Source: Saccopteryx bilineata
Taxonomy: Eukaryota; Chordata; Mammalia; Chiroptera; Emballonuridae
Direction of reading: 5' to 3'
DNA length: 64,000 nucleotides
Assembly (NCBI RefSeq): GCF_036850765.1
Contig: NC_089491.1
Location: 93,032,740 to 93,096,739 of the forward strand
A program made the translations under genes and the position numbers. Shown here piece after piece: positions 31,872 to 43,369 of this stretch. Within the stretch, counting starts at the first letter, position 1. Each line of letters opens with the position of its first letter. The notes beneath the pieces are model-generated. The model was not told the DNA's origin and did no database searches. It was given only the letters and a program-made list of their open reading frames with translations.

Positions 31872-32010
31872 GTTAAATAAGAGTGGAGAGAGTGGACAAC
31901 CCTGTCTTGTTCCTGATTTAAGGTAGAAAGTCCTCAGTTTTATGCCATTTAATATGATGTTGGCTATGGTTTATCATATATGGCCTTTATCATGTTGAGA
32001 TATTTTCCTT

Positions 32011-32748
32011 CTATACCCATTTTGTTGAGAGTCTTAAACATAAAATTGTGTTGTATTTTATCAAAGCCTTTTCTGCATCTATTGATAAGATCATGTGGTT
32101 TTTGTTCTTTGTTTTGTTGATATGGTGTATTACGTTAACCGTTTTGCGTATGTTGAACCATCCTTGAGATTCTGGGATGAATCTCACTTGATCATGATGT
32201 ATTATTTTTTTAATATGTTGTTGTATTCGGTTTGCCAGTATTTTGTTTAGTATTTTAGCATCTGTATTCATTAGAGATATTGGTCTGTAGTTTTCTTTCT
32301 TTGTGCCATCCTTGCCAGGTTTTGGTAGGAGGGTTATGTTGGCCTCATAAAATGTGTTTGGAAGTATTGCTTCTTCTTCAATTTTTTGGAAGACTTTGAG
32401 TAGAATAGGAACCAAGTCTTCTTTGAAAGTTTGATAGAATTCACTAGTATAACTGTCTGGGCCTGGACTTTTATTTTTGGGGAGGTTTTTAATAGTTTTT
32501 TCTATTTCCTCCCTGCTGATTGGTCTGTTTAGGCTTTCTGCTTCTTCATGACTCAGTCTAGGAAGGTTGTATTGTTCTAGGAATTTATCCATTTCTTCTA
32601 GATTGTTGTATTTGGTGGCATATAATTTTTCATAGTATTCTACAATAATTCTTTGTATATCTATGATGTCTGTGGTGATCTCTCCTCTTTCATTTTGGAT
32701 TTTATTTATTTGAGTCCTGTGCCTTTTTTCCTTGGTGAGTCTTGCCAA
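32011..32748 (-). pseudogene. L1 ORF2p fingers/palm fragment (245 codons)
   Basis: It starts within the linker ([17 protein letters not shown]) and contains [58 protein letters not shown] and [10 protein letters not shown], the first RT aspartate region. A frameshift just after DAEKA (near 32060) closes it. The endonuclease domain lies beyond the 5' truncation. Confidence 0.92.
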
Positions 32749-32806
32749 GGGTTTGTCAATTTTGTTGATCTTTTCAAAGAACCAGCTCCTTGTTTTATTG
32801 ATTTTT

Positions 32807-33804
32807 TTTTTTTATAATTTTATTTTTTTAATGGGGTGACATCAATAAATCAGGATACATATATTCAAAGATAACAAGTCCAGGTTATCTTGTCGTTCAA
32901 TTATGTTGCATACCCACCACCCAAAGTCAGATTGTCCTCTGTCACCCTCTATCTTGTTCTCTCTGTGCCCCTCCCCCTCCCCCTTTCCCTCCCCCATTCC
33001 CCCCTCCCCCCCATAACCACCACACTCTTATCAATGTCTCTTAGTTTCACTATTATGTCCCACCTACGTATGGAATAATACAGTTCCTGGTTTTTTCTGA
33101 TTTACTTATTTCGCTTCGTATCATGTTATCAAGATCCCACCATTTTGCTGTAAATGTTCCGATGTCATCATTTCTTATGGCTGAGTAGTATTCCATAGTG
33201 TATATGTGCCACATCTTCTTTATCCAGTCATCTATTGATGGGCTTTTTGGTTGTTTCCATGTCCTGGCCACTGTGAACAATGCTGCAATAAACATGGGGC
33301 TGCATGTGTCTTTACGTATCAATGTTTCTGAGTTTTGGGGATATATACCCAGTAGAGGAATTGCTGGGTCATAAGGTAGTTCTATTTTCAGTTTTTTGAG
33401 GAACCACCATACTTTCTTCCATAATGGTTGTACTACTTTACATTCCCACCAACAGTGGATGAGGGTTCCTTTTTCTCCACAGCCTCTCCAACATTTGCTA
33501 TTACCTGACTTGCTAATAACAGCTAATCGAACAGGTGTGAGGTGGTATCTCATTGCCGTTTTGATTTGCATTTCTCTAATAGCTAAAGAAGATGAGCATC
33601 TTTTCATATATCTGTTGGCCATTTGTATTTCTTCCTGGGAGAAGTGTCTATTCATATCCTCTTCCCATTTTTTTATTGGATTGTTTGTTTGTTTGTTGTT
33701 GAGTTTTATGAGTTCTTTGTATATTTTGGATATTAAGCCCTTATCTGAGCTGTTGTTTGAAAATATCATTTCCCATTTAGTTGGCTTTCTGTTTATTTTG
33801 TTAT
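32807..33804 (-). mobile_element. LINE-1, 5'-truncated, ~1 kb, nested in the L1 above
   Basis: Begins with a T-rich tail (32807 on), then the antisense 3' UTR (GGTGACATCAATAAATCAGG) and ORF2 C-terminus. The duplication TGTTTTATTGATTTTT lies at 32791-32806 and 33805-33820; removing the insert restores TTTTATTGATTTTTTCTATAG of the host L1. Its sequence differs from the host L1 more than the host does from the 48-kb copy, so two subfamilies are represented. Confidence 0.95.
33053..33769 (-). pseudogene. L1 ORF2p C-terminal fragment of the nested L1 (238 codons)
   Basis: Open from [18 protein letters not shown] through the Cys motif [18 protein letters not shown] to the native stop after IPYVGGT. 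It parallels 30049-31038 but with substitutions such as [17 protein letters not shown] and DDWIKK. No other ORF2 sequence is present in this copy. Confidence 0.92.
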
Positions 33805-33906
33805 TGTTTTATTGATTTTTTCTATAGTTTTTCTGTTCTCTATTTCATTTATTTCTGCTCTGATTTTTATTATCTCCTTTCTATTTTCATATTTCTATTA
33901 AAAATA

Positions 33907-34070
33907 TTCTTAAATTTCTCAATAACTAAATATGATTCTATATTTCAGACCTATGTAAAACTTAAGTAGCAGCAAATTATATACTGCACTCAGCCTCCTT
34001 CACATAGGGTTGACTTCCATTATCTTACAACTATGTTTCATAGGTCTTTGCCACATGTTAAAATGCAGGA
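33907..34070. other. Short unique stretch
   Basis: Host sequence between the L1 duplication and the next SINE; nothing recognised. Confidence 0.4.
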
Positions 34071-34073
34071 ATG

Positions 34074-34412
34074 GCCCTGGCATATTAGCTCAGTCAGTTT
34101 GGAGCATCATCCAGAAACTACAAGTTTGGCTAAGTGGATAGATCATCGGCCCAGTGTGGAGACATACCATGTTTGATCCCCAGTCAGAGCATACAGGAGA
34201 AGTAACCATAGCTTCTTTCCCTCTCCTCCTTCTCTCCTTCTTCCTCTCCAACAGTCAATGGCTCAGTGGGTTCCAGCATTGCCCCCGGTGCTGAGGATAA
34301 CTCGGTTGATTCGAGCATTGGCCCCCAGATGAGTGTTGCTGGGTAGATCTTGGTCGGGGTGCATGTGGAAATCTGCCTCACTATCTCCCCTCTTCTTTCT
34401 TAAAAAAATAAT
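34074..34412 (+). mobile_element. tRNA-derived bat SINE (type C, diverged)
   Basis: GGCCCTGGCATATTAGCTCA opens a tRNA-like head with extra sequence inserted near 34100-34130. CAGAGCATACAGGAGAAGTA, GGCTCAGTGGGTTCCAGCAT and an A-rich tail follow. Confidence 0.75.
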
Positions 34413-34416
34413 AAAG

Positions 34417-34742
34417 CCTGACCAGGCAGTGGTGCCATGGATAGAGTGTTGGACTGGGATGCGGAGAACCCAGGTTCGAGACCCCGAGGTCACCAGCTTG
34501 AGTGCAGGCTCATCTGGTTTGAGCAAGGCTCACCAGCTTGAGCCCAAGGTTGCTGGCTAGAGCAAGGGGTCACTTGCTCTGCTGAAGGCCCACGGTCAAG
34601 GCACATATGAGAAAGCAATCAATAAACAACTAAGGTGTCGCAACAAAAAACTGATGATTGATGCTTCTCATCTATCTCTGTTTTTGTCTGTCTGTCCCTA
34701 TCTATCCCTCTTTCTGACTCTCTCTCTCTGTGTCTGTAAAAA
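34417..34742 (+). mobile_element. tRNA-derived bat SINE (type B)
   Basis: The head CCTGACCAGGCAGTGGTGCC and B box GGTTCGAGACC are followed by GGCTCATCTGGTTTGAGCAA and CAACTAAGGTGTCGCAACAA, a CT-rich tract and a poly-A end. AATAATAAAG flanks both sides; the element landed in the A-rich tail of the preceding SINE. Confidence 0.93.
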
Positions 34743-34756
34743 AAAAAATAATAAAG

Positions 34757-35815
34757 TTTACCTTGAAGGAAAGATGCAAGGTTCTAATAGTAAAGTGAAT
34801 GTATAGACTAGTGACAGTTAGTTTACTAATAATAGTTCTGTTATGTTATTTTTTTTACAAGGAAAGCTACGTTTCTTTAAATCATGTATAAGGTGAAATA
34901 TTGTGCTGCAAAATTTAACATTATGATTTATGGGACTTATTAAGTATGATAAAAGTGTAATTAGTTTTCCAATGCCAGAGGAATGTCTGAATTATTTGAA
35001 CAGAACACAGCTGGTTATGTGATAAACCTAAAATTGTGAGTCAATGGGAAATAATTGCTACTTCTCTCTTCCAATATCTTGAGCTTTTTAATATTATTAT
35101 TTGTTGATTCTAACTATAAAATGGAGTCATTAAAGCTGATCATTCATCTTTTTTTTAGGTGGCATATGAAAACATAACCTGGCTGGCACTTATTCAAACC
35201 TTCTGATAATTTAATTAGTCAAGTGTATTGACAAAAATAATAAAATTAAGGAGAGGAACAATAATGATGAACTTGCTATTATATCATGCCATGTTTTTTG
35301 ATTTACATTTTCAACATGATAAAGCTTATAATTAGAATTTCTAAGCGAGATGGATTCTGACACCCTACTTTAAGCTGAGGTTTTTCTTACCCTGACTACA
35401 GTTCTAGATGGCTTTGGCCTTCTTAATTTGTGTCATTCTGAGGATGAGGTGGAAGGAATAGTTATTACTCAAGGGAAGCTGTTCCCAGGGTAATGTTAAA
35501 AACATACACACACATAAAGACGAAAAAAAAAAACCACCAGAATCACGCAAGGCCTCTTATAACCTTGATTCAAAATTAGTTCATTGTCATACACATCACT
35601 TGGTCCCAAACAAATATCATACCTAAATCTACAATCTAAGGATGAGAGTGCTCTCTACATAATGAAACAAAAACAAGAGGATGGATATTGGTAAAGATGA
35701 ACAACTATGGATAATTTTTCAATTTATCACACTTGTCTGCTATGTAAACAATATGATTTACATTTATCACATATCATATATTTTAAAATAAGAGAAGTAA
35801 CCATTGAAATTTAAA
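34757..35815. other. Unique AT-rich sequence
   Basis: No gene or repeat recognised. Confidence 0.45.
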
Positions 35816-35828
35816 AATTGTAATTATA

Positions 35829-36194
35829 GGCCCTGGCTGGTTGGCTCAGTAGTAGCGCTTCAGCCTAGCATGTGGAAGTCTCAGGTTAGATTCCTGGTCA
35901 GGGCACACAGGAGAAGCAACCATCTGCTTCTCCATCCCTCCCTCTTCTCCTCTCTTTCTGCCTATGTCTCCCTCTCTCTTCTTCCTCCATGGCTCAAATG
36001 GTTCAAGCAAAGTTAGCCCCAGGCATTGAGGAGGACTCCATGGCCTCACTTCAGCTGCTAAAATAGCTTTGTTGCCGTGCAATAGAGCAGTGGCCCAGCC
36101 AGGCAGAACATTGCCTGGTAGGGAGCTTGCCGAGTGAATCCAGTCGTGGCCCATGTGGGGGTCTGTCTCTACTTCCCCACCTCTCACTTAAAAA
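35829..36194 (+). mobile_element. tRNA-derived bat SINE (type C)
   Basis: GGCCCTGGCTGGTTGGCTCA head, CAGGGCACACAGGAGAAGCA, CTGCTTCTCCATCCCTCCCT, and a 3' part ending ACTTAAAA. TAATTATA duplications lie at 35821-35828 and 36195-36202. Confidence 0.92.
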
Positions 36195-36202
36195 TAATTA
36201 TA

Positions 36203-38010
36203 ATTAACACTTATCAAGTCAATTTAATAAGTCAAACTTAGTACTCAAAATTGCTAAAAAGATCTTAAAATTTGTAGTAATCTGATTATATTATAATTGG
36301 CTCATTGCACAGGTATCGCCATGACATTTATGATAACTATACAGAATTAGTAGCCCGAAGGCACAGCTCACGTTATCAAAGAATCCATACCTTAACAAGA
36401 AGCACAGATGTGTAACAGAGTGATAGTATATCAAACAAACACTACTGTAAATCTTAGGATTGGCAAAGTATTATGGAAATTTGGGGCAGATAATTCAGCT
36501 TGAAGAACAGGGTGACATAGTCTCTTGAAGAAGAAGTAGGACTTCAAAGGCAGAGATAAAGGGCATTCCGGGCAAGGGGTAAGAGCAGCGGAGCATGAAT
36601 AGGCATGTGCACATCACGTGAGATCAGGCCAAAGCATTGAGATGTAAATTAGCAAGACCTGTTCTAGAATATCAAAGGACTCAGTGTGGCAGCTGTTTAT
36701 ATGTTTGAGATAAAAACAAATAGCTAGAAATAAAAAGATAATGTGTGTAGATAGTTAAAAATACACTGTCTTACTTTCAGAACAGTTGTCTTACTTTGAG
36801 GTACCCCAAGGCAGACCATCAGATAAGGGTCTTGGGTTAAGTTATTTGTGATTTCTGTGCCATATAAGCACAGGAAGAAGAAAGAGTGGGGAATGTGAAA
36901 GTGGAAAAAGGAAGAAACCAATACAAGACCTGTTAAGTGCTGGATGTTAAATCCTGGGTTCTTGCTGTCACTGTTTTCACTCATTTCCCCAAATGTCCCT
37001 TCAGATATTGTGGAACATAACTCAGAATCAACACATGCTTGTGGAATAGATGCATCAAAGAGCCAATGAGAGAAAGGGGGATGGATGGTGAACCTCAGTG
37101 CCATTTAAGCCCTTGACCTTGGGACAGGTTTCTTTTCCCTACCCCAGATTGTGCACACAAACCACCTTTGTGAATTTTGCTACATGTATGATCCTTCTGT
37201 ATATTACATAGTTAATATATTTTTAAAATCAGTTTACTATTTACTCTTTTTCTGAGCAATAATGACTATGGCATCATGGTTGGATTGTTACCTTCTTATT
37301 TCACCATCTCTAGTGATATTAATTCTTCAGCACCTCAGGCCTGCTAGGATGACCTGAGTGCTCTTTTCTCAACAGAAAAGACCTTCAGACTGAAAAAAAT
37401 AAGCAAGTAGAATAGTTCCAGAGACAGTAAATGCCTTCAGACAAAAAAATCAGGAAGAAAACATCTATGTAATACTAGAAAATATTTAAGCGCATATGGC
37501 AATATTGTATATAATATGTTCAAGCATAGTAATATGGATAGCATAAACAGATTGCAAAGCAGATTAAAATAAAAGTTGTATTTCTATTTTTTATGGTTTT
37601 AAAAAATAGATCTGAAGTAAATTTACAAATAAACATTTGCAAAATTGTGTCAGTGACTGCATATATTTTTTATATTTATAATATTTCCCCATTTTTGTAA
37701 GTTTGGATTATTCTAGAATTTTCAAAAGATATAAAATAAAATCTTTGAGTGTGATTAAATTCACCTAAATTCTCCCAATCTCCATCTGAATTACATTATC
37801 ACTTTGCACTATTTACAAAGAAACAATATATTTTAAACTGTAGTAAAATTAAAATCCAATAAATTATTTTACAATTTAAATAACTATATCCTAATTTATA
37901 ACATCTGAAGATGAATAATAAATAATAATAGCTTAAATAAGTGCCACACAAATTTCCTTAGGCTACAGCAATCTGTGGGTACAAAAGGCTCATCTATTTA
38001 TGTTCAAATT
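36203..38010. other. Unique sequence with a possible L2 trace
   Basis: At about 36440-36690 GATAAAGGGCATTCCGGGCA and AAGAGCAGCGGAGCATGAA weakly resemble antisense L2 (gggcattccaggcagaggg). Otherwise nothing is recognised. The 126-codon minus-strand frame at 36724-37104 has no recognisable domain. Confidence 0.4.
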
Positions 38011-38014
38011 TATA

Positions 38015-38319
38015 CTACTCACAAAATTTAGGGGATATTTCAAAGTGAATATGAAGGTATATAATATCCCCTAATTTTGGCCTGACCTGTGGTGGCGCAG
38101 TGGATAAAGTGTCGACCTGGAAATGCTGAGGTCGCCGGTTCGAAACCCTGGGCTTGCCTGGTCAAGGCACATATGGGAGTTGATGCTTCCAGCTCCTCCC
38201 CCTTGTCTCTCTCTTTTCTCTCTCTCCCTCTCTCTCTCTCCTCTCTCAAATGAATAAATAAAATAAAAATAAAAAATAAATAAATAAAATAAAATATCCC
38301 CTAATTTTTGTAAGCAGAG
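38015..38319. mobile_element. MADE1-like miniature mariner palindrome (~75 bp), split by a SINE
   Basis: The left arm CTACTCACAAAATTTAGGGG and, on the minus strand, the right arm CTCTGCTTACAAAAATTAGG face each other. TA duplications lie at 38013-38014 and 38320-38321. Without the SINE and its duplication the element is about 75 bp and nearly palindromic, like primate MADE1. No coding capacity. Confidence 0.75.
38079..38292 (+). mobile_element. tRNA-derived bat SINE (type A), young
   Basis: Nearly the same sequence as the copy at 498: GGCCTGACCTGTGGTGGCGC, perfect B box GGTTCGAAACC, CT tract and AATAAA-rich tail. Exact 16-bp duplication AATATCCCCTAATTTT at 38063-38078 and 38293-38308. Confidence 0.95.
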
Positions 38320-38324
38320 TATTA

Positions 38325-39040
38325 TTAACTGACATCTGTATTTATGCCAGACTTCAGCTCTAACCTGTTACCTATGCCATTCCCTATTTTTCAAAGATGC
38401 TCAATGTTGATGCCATAAAAGCTCTGAGTATAATTTGCTTTAGTCCTCTTGCTAGCCTCATATCTTCTTTTTGTCAGATATCTAAAGGCTATTGGGAAAT
38501 GCATTTGCTTAGGTAGGTCAAGAATTAAAAACCCTGCAAAATGCAGGGTTCAGTTGTCACCGAACTCACTTTATTTTTCTCTCAGACTCAAACAGTTCTG
38601 TAGGTGTCTGGCATCTTAACATGCTTTTCATTGCTTTCTCAGCATTTATTTAAAGTCTTCCTTAGAAAGAGTCGGACCTACATTGGGAAGTTGATTAGAA
38701 ACATACCACCACGTTCTCCTTGGTTGTCCCTTAAAAGAAATTCTTGAAAAGTTACATACTGTATCAACACAAGCAAGAGGAGGACAAGTAGTGAGAAGAC
38801 GAAGTATGCATTACTAGTTCATTAGACTCATTATTTATCTCCTGATGTAAGCTCACTCAGGTTATGACTGGATGTGTAATAATGTTAACTATGGCAATAT
38901 ATCTCTCTTCATTGTATAAGTCAGGATCTTTTCCTGAAGATGGTAGTTTGTGGACACTGCCTTGTGATAAATAAACTCTCACATGACACCAACTCTTTAG
39001 TATACTCAGGAAATGTATAATTAGCATAATGTGGTTAGGT
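38325..39040. other. Unique sequence
   Basis: No gene or repeat recognised. Confidence 0.45.
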
Positions 39041-39062
39041 ATATTTATGTCTGACTTTCATT

Positions 39063-39421
39063 TTTTTTTCTTTTTTTTTAGTAGGAGAGAGAGACACACA
39101 CACACAGACAGGAAGGAAAAGAGAGATGAGAAGCATCAACTCATAGTTGCAGCACCTTAGTTGTTTATTGGCTGCTTTCTCGTATGTGCCTTGACTTGAG
39201 TGTGTAGATTCCAGCCAAGCCAGCAACCTTGGTCTCAAGCCAGCAACCGTAGAGTCATGTCTATGATCCCACACTCAACCTGGCAACCCTGTGTTCAAGC
39301 TGGTGGGCCTGTGCTCAAGCCAGATGAGCCCGCGCTCAAGCCGGTGACCTTGATGTTTCAAACTTTGGTCCTCAGCATCCCAGGCTGATGCTTTATCCAC
39401 TGTGTCACTGCCTGGTCAGGC
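39063..39421 (-). mobile_element. tRNA-derived bat SINE (type B)
   Basis: The minus strand begins GCCTGACCAGGCAGTGACAC. Its centre carries repeated CTCAAGC/GCTTGAG modules and a CAAGGCACATACGAGAAAGC segment. TATGTCTGACTTT flanks both ends (39047 and 39422). Confidence 0.93.
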
Positions 39422-39439
39422 TATGTCTGACTTTTCATT

Positions 39440-40310
39440 ATTACTAATATTGATGTTAATGTGGCAGCTGAAAGTAGCTTTAACATTTTTGGCAACTCAA
39501 AGCCATAATATTAAACTCGTTATTTGCTGTAAGGAGGAAAGGGAGGTTGGAAAGTATAACAGCAGTTTTTTGTTTTTCTTTATAGAATTAATGAGAGGGA
39601 ATGAAGAATCCCTACTGAAAAAAATAAAAAAAGAAGGCATTAATAACCTTTCTGAAATTGTTTCATTGTTGTTTAATCAGTAGCAGATAAAATAAAGGTC
39701 TAAAATTTTCACTGAATCTCTAAACTGAAACTATAGTATATGATCAGAGACTGAATTTTTCTGACAAAAATAAGCAGTGAAATGAGTTGATGCTTCTGTG
39801 GAAAGGAATAAAGCCACTCTTGTGGTGATGCATTTATGATTACAGAAAAAAAGAAGTATTAGTAATTTTATTCCCTTTTCTGAGATTATCACTCACAGCT
39901 ATAGTCTCCATTATTGCAATAACAAATTGAGAAATAATATTCCCCTCAGGAAAAAGTGAGATGTTTTAATGTTTTATGGAAGAAAGACATTTTTGCAGAC
40001 ATTGCAGAAAGCTAATGTCTCCTTTAAATTGGGCCATAATTCAAAAAGAACTATGAAATACAGTTGCAAAAAGTCAGCCACATAAGTAAGCTTATACTTT
40101 CTAGTTTATTCCTATAATATTTTCAGTTTTGTTGTCACAGTTTAGTTTGTAGTAACAGAATGCAGTGCAATTTATTTATATCACATGTGTCCTTGGTTAG
40201 GGAGAAATTAAGTATTTCTAAATAATGAAGTGTACAGGTCAGTACAAGGAAAGCTAATTGATGATATTTGGTAATGTCTCCACTTGTTATTTTATTATTT
40301 TTTTCATGTA
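39440..40310. other. Unique AT-rich sequence
   Basis: No gene or repeat recognised; small frames (39402-39683, 40135-40323) have no domain evidence. Confidence 0.45.
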
Positions 40311-40325
40311 TTAGCCCATTCACTA

Positions 40326-40662
40326 TTTTTACTTTTTAGGTTAAAAGAGGGGAGATAATGAGGCAGACTCTTGCATGTGCCCCAACCTGGATCCGCTGGG
40401 CAACTACATCTAGGACCAATGCTCGAGTACAAAGCTATTTTTAGTGCCTGAGGCTGATGCATTCTAACTGAGCAATCCCCAGTGCCTGAGGCTATGCTTG
40501 AACCAATTGAGCCACTAGCTGCAGGAGAAGAAGAGAGAGAGAAGGGGGAGTAAGGTGGGGAGAAGCAGATGATCACTTCTCTTGTGTGCCCTGACCAGTA
40601 ATTAAAGGCGGGGTATCCATACATGAGGTGGACACTCTGTCCACTAAGCCACTGGCCAGGGC
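40326..40662 (-). mobile_element. tRNA-derived bat SINE (type C, diverged)
   Basis: The minus strand begins GGCCCTGGCCAGTGGCTTAG and includes GGGCACACAAGAGAAGTGAT. The 11-bp duplication CCCATTCACTA lies at 40315-40325 and 40663-40673. Confidence 0.9.
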
Positions 40663-40673
40663 CCCATTCACTA

Positions 40674-40850
40674 ATTTACAAAAATATATTGAGCAAATAC
40701 TATTTGCCAGACAATATATTACAGGCTGTTTTGAACAAAGCAAACAGAATCTTCTCCATCGTGTAGCCTAAAATTAGTAAACAAGATGAATAAAAGCAAG
40801 TTAAAAATGAATAGTATATAATGGTAATCTGTCACTAAATGTCAAAGAAA
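40674..40850 (-). repeat. L2 3' end remnant, antisense
   Basis: AAATATATTGAGCAAATACT, TTTGCCAGACAATATATTAC and GTGTAGCCTAAAATTAGTAA follow antisense L2 (aatatttattgagcacctactatgtgccaggcac). Confidence 0.55.
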
Positions 40851-40969
40851 ATATAATAATATGTTATTTTAGAGATGTATAAATTTTTAAAATCATAGTT
40901 TTCTGCAGTTTCTTTTTTTAATAAGACATTTTCAGTATAATTTGTCAGCTATATATTCATTGAATTATT

Positions 40970-41935
40970 ATTTTAAATAATTTTATTATAACATATACAT
41001 TTAATTTAGAAAAGCACATACATTTATACAATTAGAAGACTTATAATGAAATAAAGACTCATATACTCAGTTTACAAATAGCATGTTACCATTAAATGTC
41101 ATGACCCTTCTAACCCAAAGCATTACCTCTCCAAATAATCATTATCACTGATATTTTGCTAATTCTATTGCCTCTATTCATTATTTTAATACCTACATAG
41201 TTAACATAACTAATATTAGAACAATAAAAATAAAATCATAGTATATGTATTGCTAGTGATTTTCTTGTTTTGCTTAATGTTTTTTCAATTTCTACATATG
41301 CAGCTGTAGTTCATACATTTTAGTGTTTCATTAAAACAAAATTGTGTTTTCCCAATGTTGAATGATTGATGGTGAATTGTTTCCTACTTTATTTATTTTA
41401 TATTTTTTTTTTGCAAAAAAGACAGACAGACAGAGAGAAGGACAAATAAGGACAGACAGACAGACAGACATGAAGGGACAGAGATGAGAAGCATCAATTC
41501 TTCATTCTGGCACTTTAGTTGTTCATTGATTGCTTTCTCATTTGTGCCTTTATAGAGCTACAGTAGACCGAATAACCCCTTGCTCAAGCCAGCAACCTTA
41601 CACTTCAAGCCAGTGACCTTTTGGCTCAAGCCAGTGATCGAGGGGTCATGTCTATGATTCCACACTCAAGCAAGTGACTCTGCACTTAAGCTGGCGAGCC
41701 TGTGCTCAAGCTGGTAACATCGGGTTTTGAACCCGAGTCCTCTGCTTCCCAGTTTAACATTCTATTCACTGCACCACCACCTGGTCAGGCATTTCGTTCT
41801 TTTTTTTTTTTTTTTGGCAATTATAAAGTATACTTCAGTGAACATTACTCTGCATATCTCCAGAGACATGTGCAAAATCATTTTTCTAGGATTCATTTAA
41901 AACTCTTATTAATGAATCACATATTCAACTTTACT
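40970..41935. mobile_element. Old L1 fragment, split by a SINE
   Basis: TTTTATTATAACATATACAT with GCACATACATTTATAC, and after the SINE TACTTCAGTGAACATTACTC and AGACATGTGCAAAATCATTT, match the order of an old L1 3' region (attataaaca...gctgcaatgaacattc...acatgtgcaag). Decayed. Confidence 0.45.
41401..41790 (-). mobile_element. tRNA-derived bat SINE (type B, long)
   Basis: The minus strand begins GCCTGACCAGGTGGTGGTGC. It includes a GGGTTCAAAACCC-like B region and several GCTTGAG modules, with (GACA)n expansions in the tail-side tract at 41420-41470. Confidence 0.9.
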
Positions 41936-42013
41936 AGGTAATAAAAAACAGTTTAAAAATAAAACACAAGACAGTGGTTCACAATATTAACAGTATGAAG
42001 GAGAAAATTTTAT

Positions 42014-42206
42014 GGCCTGACCTGTGGTGGCATAATGGATAAAGAAAGCGTCAACCTAGGATGCTAAGGTAGTTGGTTCAAAACCCAGAACTTGCCTAGT
42101 CAAGGCACATATGGGCATTGATACTTCCTGCTCTTTCTCCTTCTCTCTTTTCTTTCTCTTTCCTCTCTAAAATAGATAAATAAAACATTTTTTAAAAAGA
42201 AACAAT
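42014..42206 (+). mobile_element. tRNA-derived bat SINE (type A)
   Basis: GGCCTGACCTGTGGTGGCAT head, GGTTCAAAACCC box, GTCAAGGCACATATGGGCAT, CT tract and A-rich tail. Several substitutions and a small duplication (AAAGAAAGCG) mark it as older. It faces the antisense copy 10 bp downstream. Confidence 0.92.
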
Positions 42207-42216
42207 AAAACCATAA

Positions 42217-42440
42217 TTTTTTTTTATAATTATATATCTATATTTTTAAACACATTTTATTTTTTTTAATTTTATTCATTTTTAGAGAGGAGAGAGAGAG
42301 AAACAAAGAAAGAGAAGGGGGAGAAACAGGAAGCATCAACTCCCATATGTGCCTTGACCAGGCAAGCCCAGGGTTTTGAACCGGCGACCTCAGCATTTCC
42401 AGGTCAACGCTTTATCCACTGCGCCACCACAGGTCAGGTC
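42217..42440 (-). mobile_element. tRNA-derived bat SINE (type A), inverted partner
   Basis: The minus strand begins ACCTGACCTGTGGTGGCGCA. The duplication AAAACCATAA lies at 42207-42216 and 42441-42450. Together with the copy at 42014 it forms an inverted repeat of about 170 bp. Confidence 0.92.
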
Positions 42441-42454
42441 AAAACCATAAAATT

Positions 42455-43140
42455 TTTATAAGAATCTTAGAAGATGCAGAAAAAAATTATTAGATAAAAT
42501 ACAATAATAATTCATTTAAAACCAAACCATCATACTAAAAAAAAAAAGAAATGGAAATATCTGATAAAAGACATCTTAAATAAAAACTGAAGCAAATATT
42601 GTACTTTAAGAAAAAATCTTGAAAGTTTCCTAAGAGACCAACAGTGAGATAGCAACAGCCATCATTGATATTTCTAGACAACATTTTACTGGAAATCTTG
42701 GCAAGACAAGACAATAAAATGTATGGAAATTGGAAAAGAACAAATGAACTAATAAGATGTCTAACTTTTATTTTTCTTCTAGTGACAAGGCTTCATGTTG
42801 GATCATAAACATCTTTGAAATTATTTTGACTATAAGAGAGAAAAAGTTTTTATCATATCAACATTAAGTGTGACATATGTATATATGCATTATAAATGCT
42901 CTATTATTTTGTTTAAAAATATTCCCTTTTCTATCCTTATTAGTTAAGATTTATTATAAAAGATTTTATTAAATTTGTCTGTGAAGCAGCTGAATGTAGT
43001 ATTTTTGTTATAGAAAGATTTTAACTGCTCATAATTTTACTTTAATACATGTAAGGCATTTCATGATTTTAGTATCTTGACATATTTTTAAGAAGTTGTA
43101 TTCTTCAAACTACGTACTCTTTTCTAAAAAAAATTAAACA
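42455..43140. other. Unique AT-rich sequence
   Basis: No gene or repeat recognised with confidence. Confidence 0.4.
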
Positions 43141-43153
43141 TAACCTAAATCTA

Positions 43154-43356
43154 ACTTTTTTTATTCATTTTAGAGAGGAGAGGGAAAGACAGAGAGACAG
43201 AGAGAGAGAGGAGAGACAGAGAGAGAGAAGTGGGGGAGGAGCTGGAAGCATCAACTCTCATATGTGCCTTGACCAGGCAAGCCCAGGGTTTCGAACTGGC
43301 GACCTCAGCATTTCCAGGTCGACGCTTTATTCACTGCACCACCACAGGTCAGGCCT
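43154..43356 (-). mobile_element. tRNA-derived bat SINE (type A), young
   Basis: The minus strand begins GGCCTGACCTGTGGTGGTGC. GA-rich tract on the tail side; exact 13-bp duplication TAACCTAAATCTA at 43141-43153 and 43357-43369. Confidence 0.95.
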
Positions 43357-43369
43357 TAACCTAAATCTA

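Larger units (their letters stand above)
29779..33891 (-). mobile_element. LINE-1, 5'-truncated, ~3.1 kb, interrupted by a second L1
   Basis: Antisense L1 with the tail at 29779 (poly-T), 3' UTR (29790-30048) and ORF2 from its C-terminus back to the fingers of the reverse transcriptase. The 15-bp duplication TATTTTCATATTTCT occurs at 29764-29778 and 33892-33906, so both ends are exact and the 5' truncation lies in ORF2. A younger L1 (32807-33804) is inserted in it. Three long ORF2 frames in two phases remain, so the copy is young but dead. Confidence 0.95.

Noticed and set aside
41420..41470. Possible CRISPR-like direct repeats (GACA units)
   Set aside because: Simple tetranucleotide expansion in a SINE tail; no spacers, and the genome is mammalian.
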